A stretch of DNA of 64,000 bases, from positions 1,086,001 through 1,150,000 of the forward strand of contig JAGYIY010000001.1 of assembly GCA_018402485.1 (NCBI GenBank), in the 5' to 3' direction. Numbering within the stretch: position 1 is the stretch's first letter; every line of letters begins with the position of its first letter. Of this stretch, positions 42,930 through 51,466 are shown one piece after another. A model generated the notes under the pieces. The model had not been told where the DNA came from. It made no database searches and saw only the letters and a program-made list of their open reading frames with translations. This stretch comes from Roseivirga sp. (GTDB lineage: Bacteria > Bacteroidota > Bacteroidia > Cytophagales > Cyclobacteriaceae). The position numbers and the translations under genes were made by a program.

Positions 42930-44225
42930 TCATTTTTGATGTTGAGACATCCATTTTAAAAGGTCCTGGCCAATGTCTTTTCTAAAGTTTGCGCCTTGCC
43001 AATGAATTTTTGCTACACTTTCATAAGCTTGCGACAATGCTTTTTCGAGTAGAGTGTTTTGCCCGGTTATGGCCAAAACACGCCCTCCATTGGTGGTTAT
43101 CTGTTCATCGCCATCTGTGCCTGCATGAAAAACAAGACCTTCTTCTACATTTTTCAACCCTTCAATGACATGTCCTTTTTCATAACTACCAGGGTACCCG
43201 CCAGAAACCATCACCACCGTGGCATGAAAGCCTTTGGCTAAAACCAAATCTTGTTCATTTAATCGGCCGGTTGCACAGGCGTTTAATAAGGGTAGTAAAT
43301 CAGATTCAATGGCGGGCATTACGACTTGTGTCTCCGGATCACCCATTCGCACATTGTATTCAATAACAAAGGGATTCCCTTCAACATTCATAAGACCAAT
43401 GAACAAAAAACCCTTATAATTAATTTTTTCATTCGATAGGCCCTCAATAGTAGGTTCAACAATTTGCTTTTCTACTTTCTCCATGAATGTAGCGTCTGCG
43501 AAAGGAACAGGCGTTACCGCCCCCATGCCCCCTGTGTTCAAACCTGTGTCTCCTTCACCAATGCGCTTGTAGTCTTTGGCACTGGGTAGCATTTTATAAT
43601 GCTTACCATCTGTTAATACGAAGACCGACACTTCTATGCCTGATAAAAACTGTTCGATGACGACTTGTTGTGATGCGGCTCCAAACTTTTCATCCAGCAA
43701 CATTTCTTTTAAAGTTTGACGTGCTGTTTCTTGGTCTTCGGCAATGATAACGCCCTTGCCAGCCGCTAAGCCATCAGCTTTTAAGACTATCGGTAAGGGA
43801 TGACTGGAAACGTAGTTTAGTCCTTCTTCTATTGTCCTTTTCGTAAACGTTTTGGAGCGTGCCGTGGGGATACCATGTCGGGTCATGAACTGCTTTGAAA
43901 AATCTTTACTACCCTCTAATTTGGCTCCGGCTTTAGTAGGGCCAATCAGCGCAATATGCATTAAGTCAGCCCGATTTTGAAAATAATCGCTTATCCCTCT
44001 GACCAATGGATCCTCCGGGCCAACCACGATCATCTGAATATGATGGTCTAGGGCAAAGGCTGCAATGCCATCAAAATCATTCACATTTAGTTGTACATTG
44101 ATCCCAATTGTAGACGTGCCGGCATTTCCAGGTGCGATGTATACATTTTTACATAAGGGACTCTGCTTCAATTTCCAGCTTAAAGCATGTTCTCTTCCTC
44201 CACTACCTAATACTAAAATGTTCAT
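42930..44225 (-). CDS. purD: Phosphoribosylamine-glycine ligase
   Basis: A 431-residue ATP-grasp enzyme that joins phosphoribosylamine with glycine to form GAR, the second step of purine synthesis. Motifs: MNILVLGSGGREHALSWKL at the start, the ATP-grasp strand PIVLKADGLAAGKGVIIA, the GDTGLNTGGMGAVTPVPF loop, and YNVRMGDPETQVV for metal binding. Length and order are complete. It is four bases from ricT and 33 bases after recQ on the same strand; no other purine gene is present here. Confidence 0.97.
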   Translation of the reverse strand: MNILVLGSGGREHALSWKLKQSPLCKNVYIAPGNAGTSTIGINVQLNVNDFDGIAAFALDHHIQMIVVGPEDPLVRGISDYFQNRADLMHIALIGPTKAGAKLEGSKDFSKQFMTRHGIPTARSKTFTKRTIEEGLNYVSSHPLPIVLKADGLAAGKGVIIAEDQETARQTLKEMLLDEKFGAASQQVVIEQFLSGIEVSVFVLTDGKHYKMLPSAKDYKRIGEGDTGLNTGGMGAVTPVPFADATFMEKVEKQIVEPTIEGLSNEKINYKGFLFIGLMNVEGNPFVIEYNVRMGDPETQVVMPAIESDLLPLLNACATGRLNEQDLVLAKGFHATVVMVSGGYPGSYEKGHVIEGLKNVEEGLVFHAGTDGDEQITTNGGRVLAITGQNTLLEKALSQAYESVAKIHWQGANFRKDIGQDLLKWMSQHQK

Positions 44226-44258
44226 AAGATAAGGGCTTTATAAAAGTTCGAAAGTTAA

Positions 44259-46454
44259 TCAATTTGCGTATTCAGAAATGAATTTTATCCGCATCAACCT
44301 CAAATCTTCTTCTCCAAGATCTTCTTCAAACTCTTCCATGGCCAAATCGATGTCATCAGATTCGGCATTCATAAAGTAATCCATAATCTCTTCTTGCAAA
44401 TCTTCATCGAGTATTTCATCAAGGTAATAGTCGAGATTGAGTTTAGTACCAGCGAAGACAATGTGTTCTATTTCTTCAAGCAGGGTTTCCATGGTCCAAC
44501 CCTTTTGCTCGGCCACTTCTTCTAGCCCGATTTTTCTATCGATTTGCTGTATGATGTAAATTTTATTTTTTGATTTCGAACCGGCTGTTTTAATCACAAC
44601 GACATCCTCAATGTCGATATCGTTTTCTTCTACATATTTCTGGATTAGCTTGATAAAAGATGCGCCAAATTTTTGCACCTTCCCCATGCCTATACCATTT
44701 ACATTGGAAAGAGCTTCTTTTGTAGTAGGGTAGGTGGTGGCCATTTCTTGCAATGAAGGCTCCTGAATGATAACATAAGGGGGTAGGGCTTTGACCTTGG
44801 CTATTTTTTTGCGTTCGGCTTTTAGTAGTTCATAAAGCACTTTATCATATCCATCTCCTTTGTGGATATTCGTGGAGAGTTCATTTTGTTCATCTTCGAT
44901 CTCGTCCACATCACTGTAATCTAAATCTTTGTAGAGCGTGACAGACTGTGGCATTTTAAGAAAGTCTTTACCTTTCTGTGAAAGCTTTAAAACCCCAACA
45001 TACTCGATGTCTTTGTAAAGATATTCGTTGAGTAGTGTTTGTCTGATGACGGTTGTCCAATAGGCATCATCTTGATCTTTCCCAGCGCCAAAAATGGCTA
45101 ATTTATCATGTTCATAACTCTTCACATATTGATTTTGAGATCCACGGATCACACTCACTAAATGATTCAGACCAAACCTTTCTTTGGTTTGTAAAACGGC
45201 TTCTAGCGTTTTTTTAACGTCTTCTTTACCTTCAAATTTTTCGCGCTCATACTTACAGTTATCGCACATTTGAGACTCGCGACAATGGGAGTCTTTGTAT
45301 TCTTCACCAAAATAATGAAGAAGTTGTTTTCTTCGGCATACAGCAGACTCTGAGTAAGAGGCCATTTCTGCCAAAAGTACCTTTGAATTTTCTTTTTCAG
45401 TAACTGGCTTGTCTTTGTTAAACTTTTCTAGCTTCAAAATGTCGTTATAGCTGTAAAACATAATGCACTGCCCTTCAAGTCCATCGCGACCTGCCCGGCC
45501 TGTTTCTTGATAATATCCTTCTAAGGATTTAGGTACATCGTAATGAATCACAAAACGAACATCAGGTTTGTCGATCCCCATGCCAAAGGCTATGGTCGCC
45601 ACAATAATGTCTACTTCTTCATTCAAGAAATCATCCTGATTTTTAATTCGAACGGCAGAGTCGAACCCAGCATGATAGGGAGCCGCGTTAAAGCCATTTA
45701 CTTTAAGGAAAGAGGCGATTTCTTCTACTTTTTTTCTACTCAAACAATAAATGATACCTGATTTACCTTCGTTTTCTCGAATGAACTTGATGAGCTGCTT
45801 CTTAACTCCCTTTTTCGGACGTACCTCGTAATACAGGTTTTCGCGGTTGAAAGAAGACTTAAATACATCGGCTTCTTCCATTTGAAGGTTACGCTGAATA
45901 TCTAGTTGAACCTTGGGTGTAGCTGTGGCTGTTAAGGCAATGATGGGAATATTCCCTAGTTCTCCAATAATGGACTTGATTCTTCGGTATTCCGGTCGGA
46001 AATCATGACCCCATTCAGAAATACAATGAGCTTCGTCTATGGCTGCAAAAGATACCTCTGCTTGGCTAAGGAAATCAATGTTCTCGGGTTTGGTAAGCGA
46101 CTCTGGAGCGATGTACAATAGTTTTAACTCTCCATTGAGTGTATTCTTTTTGATTCGCTTAATTTCCGTTTTGGTAAGCGTGGAATTTAAAAAACCTGCT
46201 TTTACACCGACCGCATTCATTTGATCCACTTGATTTTTCATCAAAGCAATCAGTGGAGATATAACAATAGCAGTTCCTTCACTCATGATAGCGGGCATTT
46301 GGTAGCACATGGATTTACCTGCCCCTGTGGGCATAATTACAAATGTGTTTTTCCCTGCTAATAGGTTAAGAATGATTTTTTCTTGTGTGCCTCGAAAGGA
46401 GTCGTACCCAAAAACGGTTTTGAGTTTGGAGCGTAGTTCTTCTACTTTGATCAT
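44259..46454 (-). CDS. recQ: ATP-dependent DNA helicase RecQ
   Basis: A 731-residue RecQ helicase. Domains in order: helicase core with motif I PTGAGKSMCYQMP, DEAH motif AIDEAHCISEWGHDFR, the aromatic-rich loop and motif VI QETGRAGRDG; zinc-binding region with C-x-R and CRESQMCDNCKYE; winged-helix domain; HRDC domain (about 530-610); and an acidic tail (about 630-731), ending ADDIDL-like Asp/Glu-rich helices. RecQ acts in recombination and fork repair. The extended acidic tail is longer than in E. coli RecQ (609 residues). Divergent from kdsD with 72 bases between. Confidence 0.96.
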   Translation of the reverse strand: MIKVEELRSKLKTVFGYDSFRGTQEKIILNLLAGKNTFVIMPTGAGKSMCYQMPAIMSEGTAIVISPLIALMKNQVDQMNAVGVKAGFLNSTLTKTEIKRIKKNTLNGELKLLYIAPESLTKPENIDFLSQAEVSFAAIDEAHCISEWGHDFRPEYRRIKSIIGELGNIPIIALTATATPKVQLDIQRNLQMEEADVFKSSFNRENLYYEVRPKKGVKKQLIKFIRENEGKSGIIYCLSRKKVEEIASFLKVNGFNAAPYHAGFDSAVRIKNQDDFLNEEVDIIVATIAFGMGIDKPDVRFVIHYDVPKSLEGYYQETGRAGRDGLEGQCIMFYSYNDILKLEKFNKDKPVTEKENSKVLLAEMASYSESAVCRRKQLLHYFGEEYKDSHCRESQMCDNCKYEREKFEGKEDVKKTLEAVLQTKERFGLNHLVSVIRGSQNQYVKSYEHDKLAIFGAGKDQDDAYWTTVIRQTLLNEYLYKDIEYVGVLKLSQKGKDFLKMPQSVTLYKDLDYSDVDEIEDEQNELSTNIHKGDGYDKVLYELLKAERKKIAKVKALPPYVIIQEPSLQEMATTYPTTKEALSNVNGIGMGKVQKFGASFIKLIQKYVEENDIDIEDVVVIKTAGSKSKNKIYIIQQIDRKIGLEEVAEQKGWTMETLLEEIEHIVFAGTKLNLDYYLDEILDEDLQEEIMDYFMNAESDDIDLAMEEFEEDLGEEDLRLMRIKFISEYAN

Positions 46455-46526
46455 ATTATATTGGCTATCCTCAAATGAAATGATACCATTAACTATATTT
46501 ACACGATACTCTAAATTTCACTTAAA

Positions 46527-47495
46527 TTGAATTTACGTAAAAATATTCAAACGATAGCTAAAGAAACCTTACAGAAAGAGTCGGAGGCAGTAAAAAATGT
46601 CATAAAATACATAGATGGCGATTTTGAGGCCTTAATTTTGGCGATTCTCGAAAGTAAAGGGCGACTGATTGTTACGGGTATAGGTAAGAGTGCCATCATT
46701 GCCAATAAGCTAGTTTCTACCTTCAACTCTACCGGTACTCCCTCTATTTTTATGCATGCTGCAGATGCCATTCATGGAGATTTAGGGATGGTAAGGGAAG
46801 ATGATTGGGTAATGTTTGTTTCAAAAAGTGGTAACACCGAAGAGGTAAAAGTCTTGTTGCCTTTGGTAAAAAGGATTGGGGCTAAAACCATTGGACTGGT
46901 AAGTAATCCCGATGGTTATGTGGCCTTACACGCAGATTATGTGGTTAAGGCTTTGATGGATAAGGAGGCTGACCCCAACAATTTGGCGCCCACCACAAGC
47001 ACAACGGTACATTTAGCTATGGGTGATGCCATGGCCATAAGCTTACTTTATGCAAGAGGATTCACTTCCGAAGACTTTGCGCAATATCATCCGGGAGGTG
47101 CATTGGGCAAACAACTTTATTTAAAAGTAGAGGACATTTACCCCAAAAATGAACTGCCAATTGTTGATGAGAATGAAAGTATTAAGGAGAGCATCATTGA
47201 AATTTCTCGGAAAAGATTGGGAGTGGCAGCCATTGTAAATAAGGAAAAAAAGCTCTGCGGTGTTTTTACCGATGGAGATTTGCGTAGAATGTTGCAAGCA
47301 CACGATGATTTCAGTAAATTGAAAATCCGCGATGTGATGACACCCCACCCAGTGACCATTCAAAAAGGCGAATACGCACTGAGGGCACTAAATCTTATGA
47401 GAGAAAAGGAAATTAACCAACTCATCGTTTTAGAAGGTGATAAAATCGTAGGCTTCTTACACATTAATGATTTATTGAACGAGGGAATAGTATAA
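46527..47495 (+). CDS. kdsD: D-arabinose 5-phosphate isomerase (KpsF/GutQ family)
   Basis: A 322-residue SIS-domain isomerase with two C-terminal CBS domains. The SIS part has VTGIGKSAIIANKLVSTFNSTGTPSIFMHAADAIHGDLGM, with the His of the HGDLGM motif essential in KdsD. The C-terminal CBS pair lies from about 215 to 322 and may sense a nucleotide. It makes arabinose 5-phosphate for KDO, needed for LPS. The start is TTG 46527 (MNLRKNIQTIA); no ATG is nearby. manC follows with two bases of spacing, suggesting an envelope sugar operon. Confidence 0.93.
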   Translation: MNLRKNIQTIAKETLQKESEAVKNVIKYIDGDFEALILAILESKGRLIVTGIGKSAIIANKLVSTFNSTGTPSIFMHAADAIHGDLGMVREDDWVMFVSKSGNTEEVKVLLPLVKRIGAKTIGLVSNPDGYVALHADYVVKALMDKEADPNNLAPTTSTTVHLAMGDAMAISLLYARGFTSEDFAQYHPGGALGKQLYLKVEDIYPKNELPIVDENESIKESIIEISRKRLGVAAIVNKEKKLCGVFTDGDLRRMLQAHDDFSKLKIRDVMTPHPVTIQKGEYALRALNLMREKEINQLIVLEGDKIVGFLHINDLLNEGIV

Positions 47496-47497
47496 GT

Positions 47498-48568
47498 ATG
47501 TCCAATACCTATGTAGTTATCATGGCCGGGGGGATCGGTAGCAGATTTTGGCCCTATAGCCGAGCCGAAAAGCCGAAACAATTCCTAGATATTTTGGGAA
47601 CAGGAAGGTCTTTGATTCAAATGACTTTTGACCGATTTCTAAACCTGTGCCCGGCAGAAAACATCTTTGTCATTACCAATAAGCAGTACAAAGGATTGGT
47701 GCAAGAGCAACTGCCTGAACTTTCAAATGATCAAATTTTGTTGGAGCCCATCGGTCGAAATACAGCGGCTGCAGTAGCTTATCCTGCTTTTAAAATAAAA
47801 CAAAAAGATCCTGATGGTGTGATGATTGTAGCACCTTCTGACCACATTGTGATGAAAGAAAAAGTTTTTAAAGACAACCTTAAATTGGCTGTAAAAGGAG
47901 CGTCAAAAGACAATAAACTGATTACCTTAGGCATTGTCCCAAGTCGTCCGGAAACGGGTTATGGTTACATTCAATATCATTCTTCTCCGTTAAAAAAGAT
48001 AAAAAGAGTAAAAACATTTACTGAAAAGCCGGAGTTGGAAATGGCACAAAAATTTATTGAAAGTGGTGATTTTGTGTGGAATGCAGGGATTTTTATTTGG
48101 AGCATTGCGAGCATAACAGAGGCTTTCCACAAGTATTTGGAAGATATTGCCGTCATTTTTGAGGATGGAAAGGATCTGTACTATACTGAAAAAGAACAAA
48201 AATTCATTGACAAAGCTTACACGCAATGCATTAGCATTTCTATCGATTACGGCATCATGGAAAAAGCAGACAATGTATTTATGGTGAAGGGGAAATTTAG
48301 CTGGTCTGATTTAGGCAGCTGGGATTCGTTACACGAGTTGAAGCCTAAGGATGCAAACAATAATGTTGTAGATGGGAATGCTTTACTCTACGACACTAAA
48401 AATTGCTATGTCAAAGGGCCAAAAGATCAACTGATTGTGGCACAAGATCTGGATGGTTACCTCATAACGCATTCCGACAATGTCATTCTTATTTGTAAAA
48501 AGGATGCTGAAAAGAAGTTCAGAGAGTTTTTAAACGATGCCAAACAAAAAGGTTCGGAGTTTGCCTAA
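47498..48568 (+). CDS. manC: Mannose-1-phosphate guanylyltransferase
   Basis: A 356-residue nucleotidyltransferase that makes GDP-mannose. N-terminal signature VIMAGGIGSRFWPYSRAEKPKQFLDILG, then QILLEPIGRNTAAAVAYPAF, the PSDHIVM motif, ETGYGYIQYH, and FTEKPELEMAQKFIESGDFVWNAGIFIW. The C-terminal beta-helix is present, without the additional isomerase domain of bifunctional ManC/AlgA. GDP-mannose would feed surface glycans and possibly the glycosyltransferase row at 8.5-12 kb, which is inferred. Confidence 0.95.
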   Translation: MSNTYVVIMAGGIGSRFWPYSRAEKPKQFLDILGTGRSLIQMTFDRFLNLCPAENIFVITNKQYKGLVQEQLPELSNDQILLEPIGRNTAAAVAYPAFKIKQKDPDGVMIVAPSDHIVMKEKVFKDNLKLAVKGASKDNKLITLGIVPSRPETGYGYIQYHSSPLKKIKRVKTFTEKPELEMAQKFIESGDFVWNAGIFIWSIASITEAFHKYLEDIAVIFEDGKDLYYTEKEQKFIDKAYTQCISISIDYGIMEKADNVFMVKGKFSWSDLGSWDSLHELKPKDANNNVVDGNALLYDTKNCYVKGPKDQLIVAQDLDGYLITHSDNVILICKKDAEKKFREFLNDAKQKGSEFA

Positions 48569-48586
48569 TCATCAAAAATAAAAACG

Positions 48587-49330
48587 CTATTTCTTTCTTT
48601 GGCGAAGTACCTCATAAGCTAAAATTCCAGAAGCAACAGCTACATTCAATGAAGCGATTTGACCTTCAATCGGTAAGCTAATATGTTCGTCTGCCAGCTT
48701 GAGGTATTCAACCGAAATACCATCTTCTTCAGAGCCCATCAACAGTGCTACCGGCCCTGTTAAATCAGCATCAAAGGCAGTAATGGCTCCTTTTTCCGAA
48801 CAAGCCATTACTTTGATACCGTTAGCCTGAATTTCTTTAATGGTATGCTTTAAATTATCTACTCTACAAAAGGGCAAGTAGTTGAGTGCTCCGGCTGATG
48901 TTTTCATCGCATCAGGACCCAATTGTGCACTACCACGACTTGGTACCACTACCCCATGAACTCCTGCACACTCTGCCGATCGAGCGATGGCACCAACATT
49001 TCTCACATCTGTAATTCGGTCTAAGATGATAAGACATGGTGATTCTCCTTTTTCGTACGCCGAGCTGATGATGTGGTCGAGTGAAGCATAAACCACTGAA
49101 GATAGGTAAGCAATAGCACCTTGATGATTTTTGCGTGTGACTTTGTTGAGTTTCTCTAAAGGGACTTTCTGTACGGGGACACGGTGATTTTTTGCCAAAA
49201 GCATCAGTTCTGAGGTTAACTCGTTTCGGATGTCTTTTTGAATCAAAAGCTTATCAATTTCTTTGTCTGCTTCGATGGCTTCGATAATGGCCCTTGTTCC
49301 GTATATAAAATGAGTGTCTTTTTGTTGCAT
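48587..49330 (-). CDS. rlmB: 23S rRNA (guanosine-2251-2'-O)-methyltransferase RlmB
   Basis: A 247-residue SPOUT methyltransferase. N-terminal L30e-like substrate-binding part (FIYGTRAIIEAIE) and the knotted SAM-binding C-terminal domain with LILDRITDVRNVGAIARSAECAGVHGVV, ALLMGSEEDGISVE and LPIEGQIASLNVAVASGILAYE. The target is inferred from family resemblance. Its ATG overlaps the stop of the upstream GWxTD gene by one base (TAATG). The two genes form a unit transcribed leftward. Confidence 0.93.
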   Translation of the reverse strand: MQQKDTHFIYGTRAIIEAIEADKEIDKLLIQKDIRNELTSELMLLAKNHRVPVQKVPLEKLNKVTRKNHQGAIAYLSSVVYASLDHIISSAYEKGESPCLIILDRITDVRNVGAIARSAECAGVHGVVVPSRGSAQLGPDAMKTSAGALNYLPFCRVDNLKHTIKEIQANGIKVMACSEKGAITAFDADLTGPVALLMGSEEDGISVEYLKLADEHISLPIEGQIASLNVAVASGILAYEVLRQRKK

Positions 49331-50553
49331 TAGTCAGTGATTCTGGCTTTCCGCCACTGTTCTACGGCAGCCATCCAATTTTCTTCAAACCTCCTGTTCC
49401 TTTTCAGTTGGTATTGAGTGTTTCCATTTTGGCGATAAATGTCGAAGACAAACCTGTTTTCTCTGTTGGGGAGGTCTGCATATGTCCACACCTCGGTAAG
49501 TTCATTGCGAAATACCTGATTAGGTTTGCCGAATATTTGATAGATGATGCCGCGATCGGTCTTCCAGCCTCCTTTATTTTCGGTAAATAAACGAGCAGAT
49601 GTTCTGACTCGGCGGTAATAATATTTGATAAAGGCTTTGGCACTTTCCGGATTGGAGGAAATGGCCTCCTGTACAAAGGCTTCAAAAGACTGTCGGACAT
49701 CCTCACTATTTCGAAAGCTATTGTATTCGTTTTGGGTGGTAATTAAAATAAGAGGCTTGATGAGGTCTTCGTAGTTGCTAAAATAAGGGTAGAACTCATC
49801 GTGAACAATGATATTACGTTGTATATCCTGATGGTCTGAAGATGTGATGCTAAAATATCCAGGGGTCAATAATTGTAAGGGTTCATTTTCATGGGTACCA
49901 TAAAGGGTGTCAATTTTTACCTCAGCAGGTACATTGTACGTATTTAAGTCGAAGGGTGGAGGCGCCATGCGCTTGTTATTTTGAATACCACTTAATTTGT
50001 AATTTCCACCCGATTCAAAAACATTGACAATCCGAAAGGCTTGCTTCACATTTAAAAATTTAGGAAAATAAGGAATATCTCTTTCTGCTTCAAACACCAA
50101 AAAAGGTGCAGGTTTTTGATTTTCCAACATAAGCGGAATGTCCATGAAAAAATGAGTGCCTTTCACCCGATTGAATAAATCAAGCACCAAGATTTTCTGA
50201 TTAGGCTGCCTGATAAACGAGATTTCGTAAATGAATTCCCTGAAACCGGTAGCTATGATTTGGGAAGAATCCAACTTAACGATTTTATGGATTTGCTGTT
50301 CGTCTATATAGCTGGATATCAGCCGGTAATTTAGCTCATAATCGGTGATCTTTACATTACCACTGTTGAGCATAAATTGGAGGTACACTTTGTATTCATT
50401 TCCGGTGGAGGCTACTTTGTAGTTCATTAAAAATTCATGGTCTTCATCGTACATAAAACTCACATCGTACGAGCTCATGCGTTTCTGTGCCATGCTCTCA
50501 GAGAGCCATAAAAGACCAAGAATGAATACCCATAAATACTTTAGCGTTGGCAT
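49330..50553 (-). CDS. GWxTD domain-containing protein
   Basis: A 407-residue exported protein (N-terminal segment LKYLWVFILGLLWLSESMAQ). The C-terminus has the GWxTD motif GGWKTDRGIIYQIFGKPNQVF followed by EVWTYADLPNRENRFVFDIY. The motif names a family of unknown function in Bacteroidota and related phyla. The middle part (about 90-300) is beta-rich with no recognised motif. TAAGTTTG, an exact -7 box on its strand (complement of 50559-50566), lies only five bases before its start. Coupled to rlmB. Confidence 0.85.
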   Translation of the reverse strand: MPTLKYLWVFILGLLWLSESMAQKRMSSYDVSFMYDEDHEFLMNYKVASTGNEYKVYLQFMLNSGNVKITDYELNYRLISSYIDEQQIHKIVKLDSSQIIATGFREFIYEISFIRQPNQKILVLDLFNRVKGTHFFMDIPLMLENQKPAPFLVFEAERDIPYFPKFLNVKQAFRIVNVFESGGNYKLSGIQNNKRMAPPPFDLNTYNVPAEVKIDTLYGTHENEPLQLLTPGYFSITSSDHQDIQRNIIVHDEFYPYFSNYEDLIKPLILITTQNEYNSFRNSEDVRQSFEAFVQEAISSNPESAKAFIKYYYRRVRTSARLFTENKGGWKTDRGIIYQIFGKPNQVFRNELTEVWTYADLPNRENRFVFDIYRQNGNTQYQLKRNRRFEENWMAAVEQWRKARITD

Positions 50554-50670
50554 ATGTACAAACTTAAACCAATTTTAGAAATAAGACACGCCTTTGACAG
50601 AGCCAATGTTGCATAGATTCCAATAAAAGATCTTCCCTACGGGTGGGCTTTCACAATGAAAAGAATATTC

Positions 50671-50678
50671 TAATTTTG
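50671..50678 (+). promoter_or_regulatory. Candidate -7 promoter element of the methyltransferase gene
   Basis: TAATTTTG fits TAnnTTTG and lies 13 bases before the ATG at 50691. An imperfect upstream TTTC (50649-50652) is at a spacing of 18. Confidence 0.4.
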
Positions 50679-50690
50679 AAAAAAAATGGC

Positions 50691-51464
50691 ATGAGTACCT
50701 ATACTACCGAAATCGCTTCCGATCAAATTCCATCTGACAACCCCATTCATCAGCGCTTATTGCAGGCCTACCATTTGGCACGACCTTATGTAAAGGGAAG
50801 TTTAATGGAGCTGGGCTGCGGTGAAGGCCGCGGAGTTGCTGTTTTGGAAGACTTGACCAATGATTATTTGGCACTCGATAAAATAGGGGAGGTGATAGAA
50901 AAACTAAAAGATCAGTTTCCGAATGTTACTTTCCGTCAGGCATTTTTCCCACCTTTTTCCGATATACCAGATCATCATTTTGATACCGTTGTGAGTTTCC
51001 AGGTAATTGAGCACATCGAAGATGACACCACCTTTTTGTCAGAAATTTATCGGGTGTTGAAGCCTGGTGGTAGGGCTGTTTTGACCACACCAAACATTAA
51101 AAAGACACTTACACGCAACCCATGGCATATGCGTGAGTATACAGCCGATGAGTTAAAAGCCAAGGCAGAGGAGAGCTTTAAAAAGGTAGAAGTATTGGGG
51201 ATTACAGGAAACGAAAAAGTAATGGCCTATTACGAAGCGAATAAATTAGCCGTACAAAAAATTACCAGATGGGACTTCTTAAATTTACAATACAGGTTAC
51301 CAGCTTCCATATTACGAATTCCTTATGATGTACTCAATCGAATAAACCGCAATCAACTCGTTAAGGGGAACAATAGCCTCGTTTCTTCCATTGTAAGATC
51401 AGATTATGTTTTGACCGAACATGCTGATGAAGCATTGGACCTTTTCCTTGTTTTAGAGAAGTAA
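50691..51464 (+). CDS. Class I SAM-dependent methyltransferase
   Basis: A 257-residue methyltransferase. SAM-binding motif I is LMELGCGEGRGVAVL; later motifs are FDTVVSFQVIEHIEDDTTFL and EIYRVLKPGGRAVLTTPN. The type-11 pattern fits small-molecule or lipid/sugar methylation (UbiE-like), but the substrate is unknown. The C-terminus (about 170-257) is not shared with known families that I recall. ATG 50691 is chosen over an in-frame GTG at 50643. It is convergent with the DUF2723 gene (stops two bases apart). Confidence 0.85.
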   Translation: MSTYTTEIASDQIPSDNPIHQRLLQAYHLARPYVKGSLMELGCGEGRGVAVLEDLTNDYLALDKIGEVIEKLKDQFPNVTFRQAFFPPFSDIPDHHFDTVVSFQVIEHIEDDTTFLSEIYRVLKPGGRAVLTTPNIKKTLTRNPWHMREYTADELKAKAEESFKKVEVLGITGNEKVMAYYEANKLAVQKITRWDFLNLQYRLPASILRIPYDVLNRINRNQLVKGNNSLVSSIVRSDYVLTEHADEALDLFLVLEK

Positions 51465-51466
51465 GT

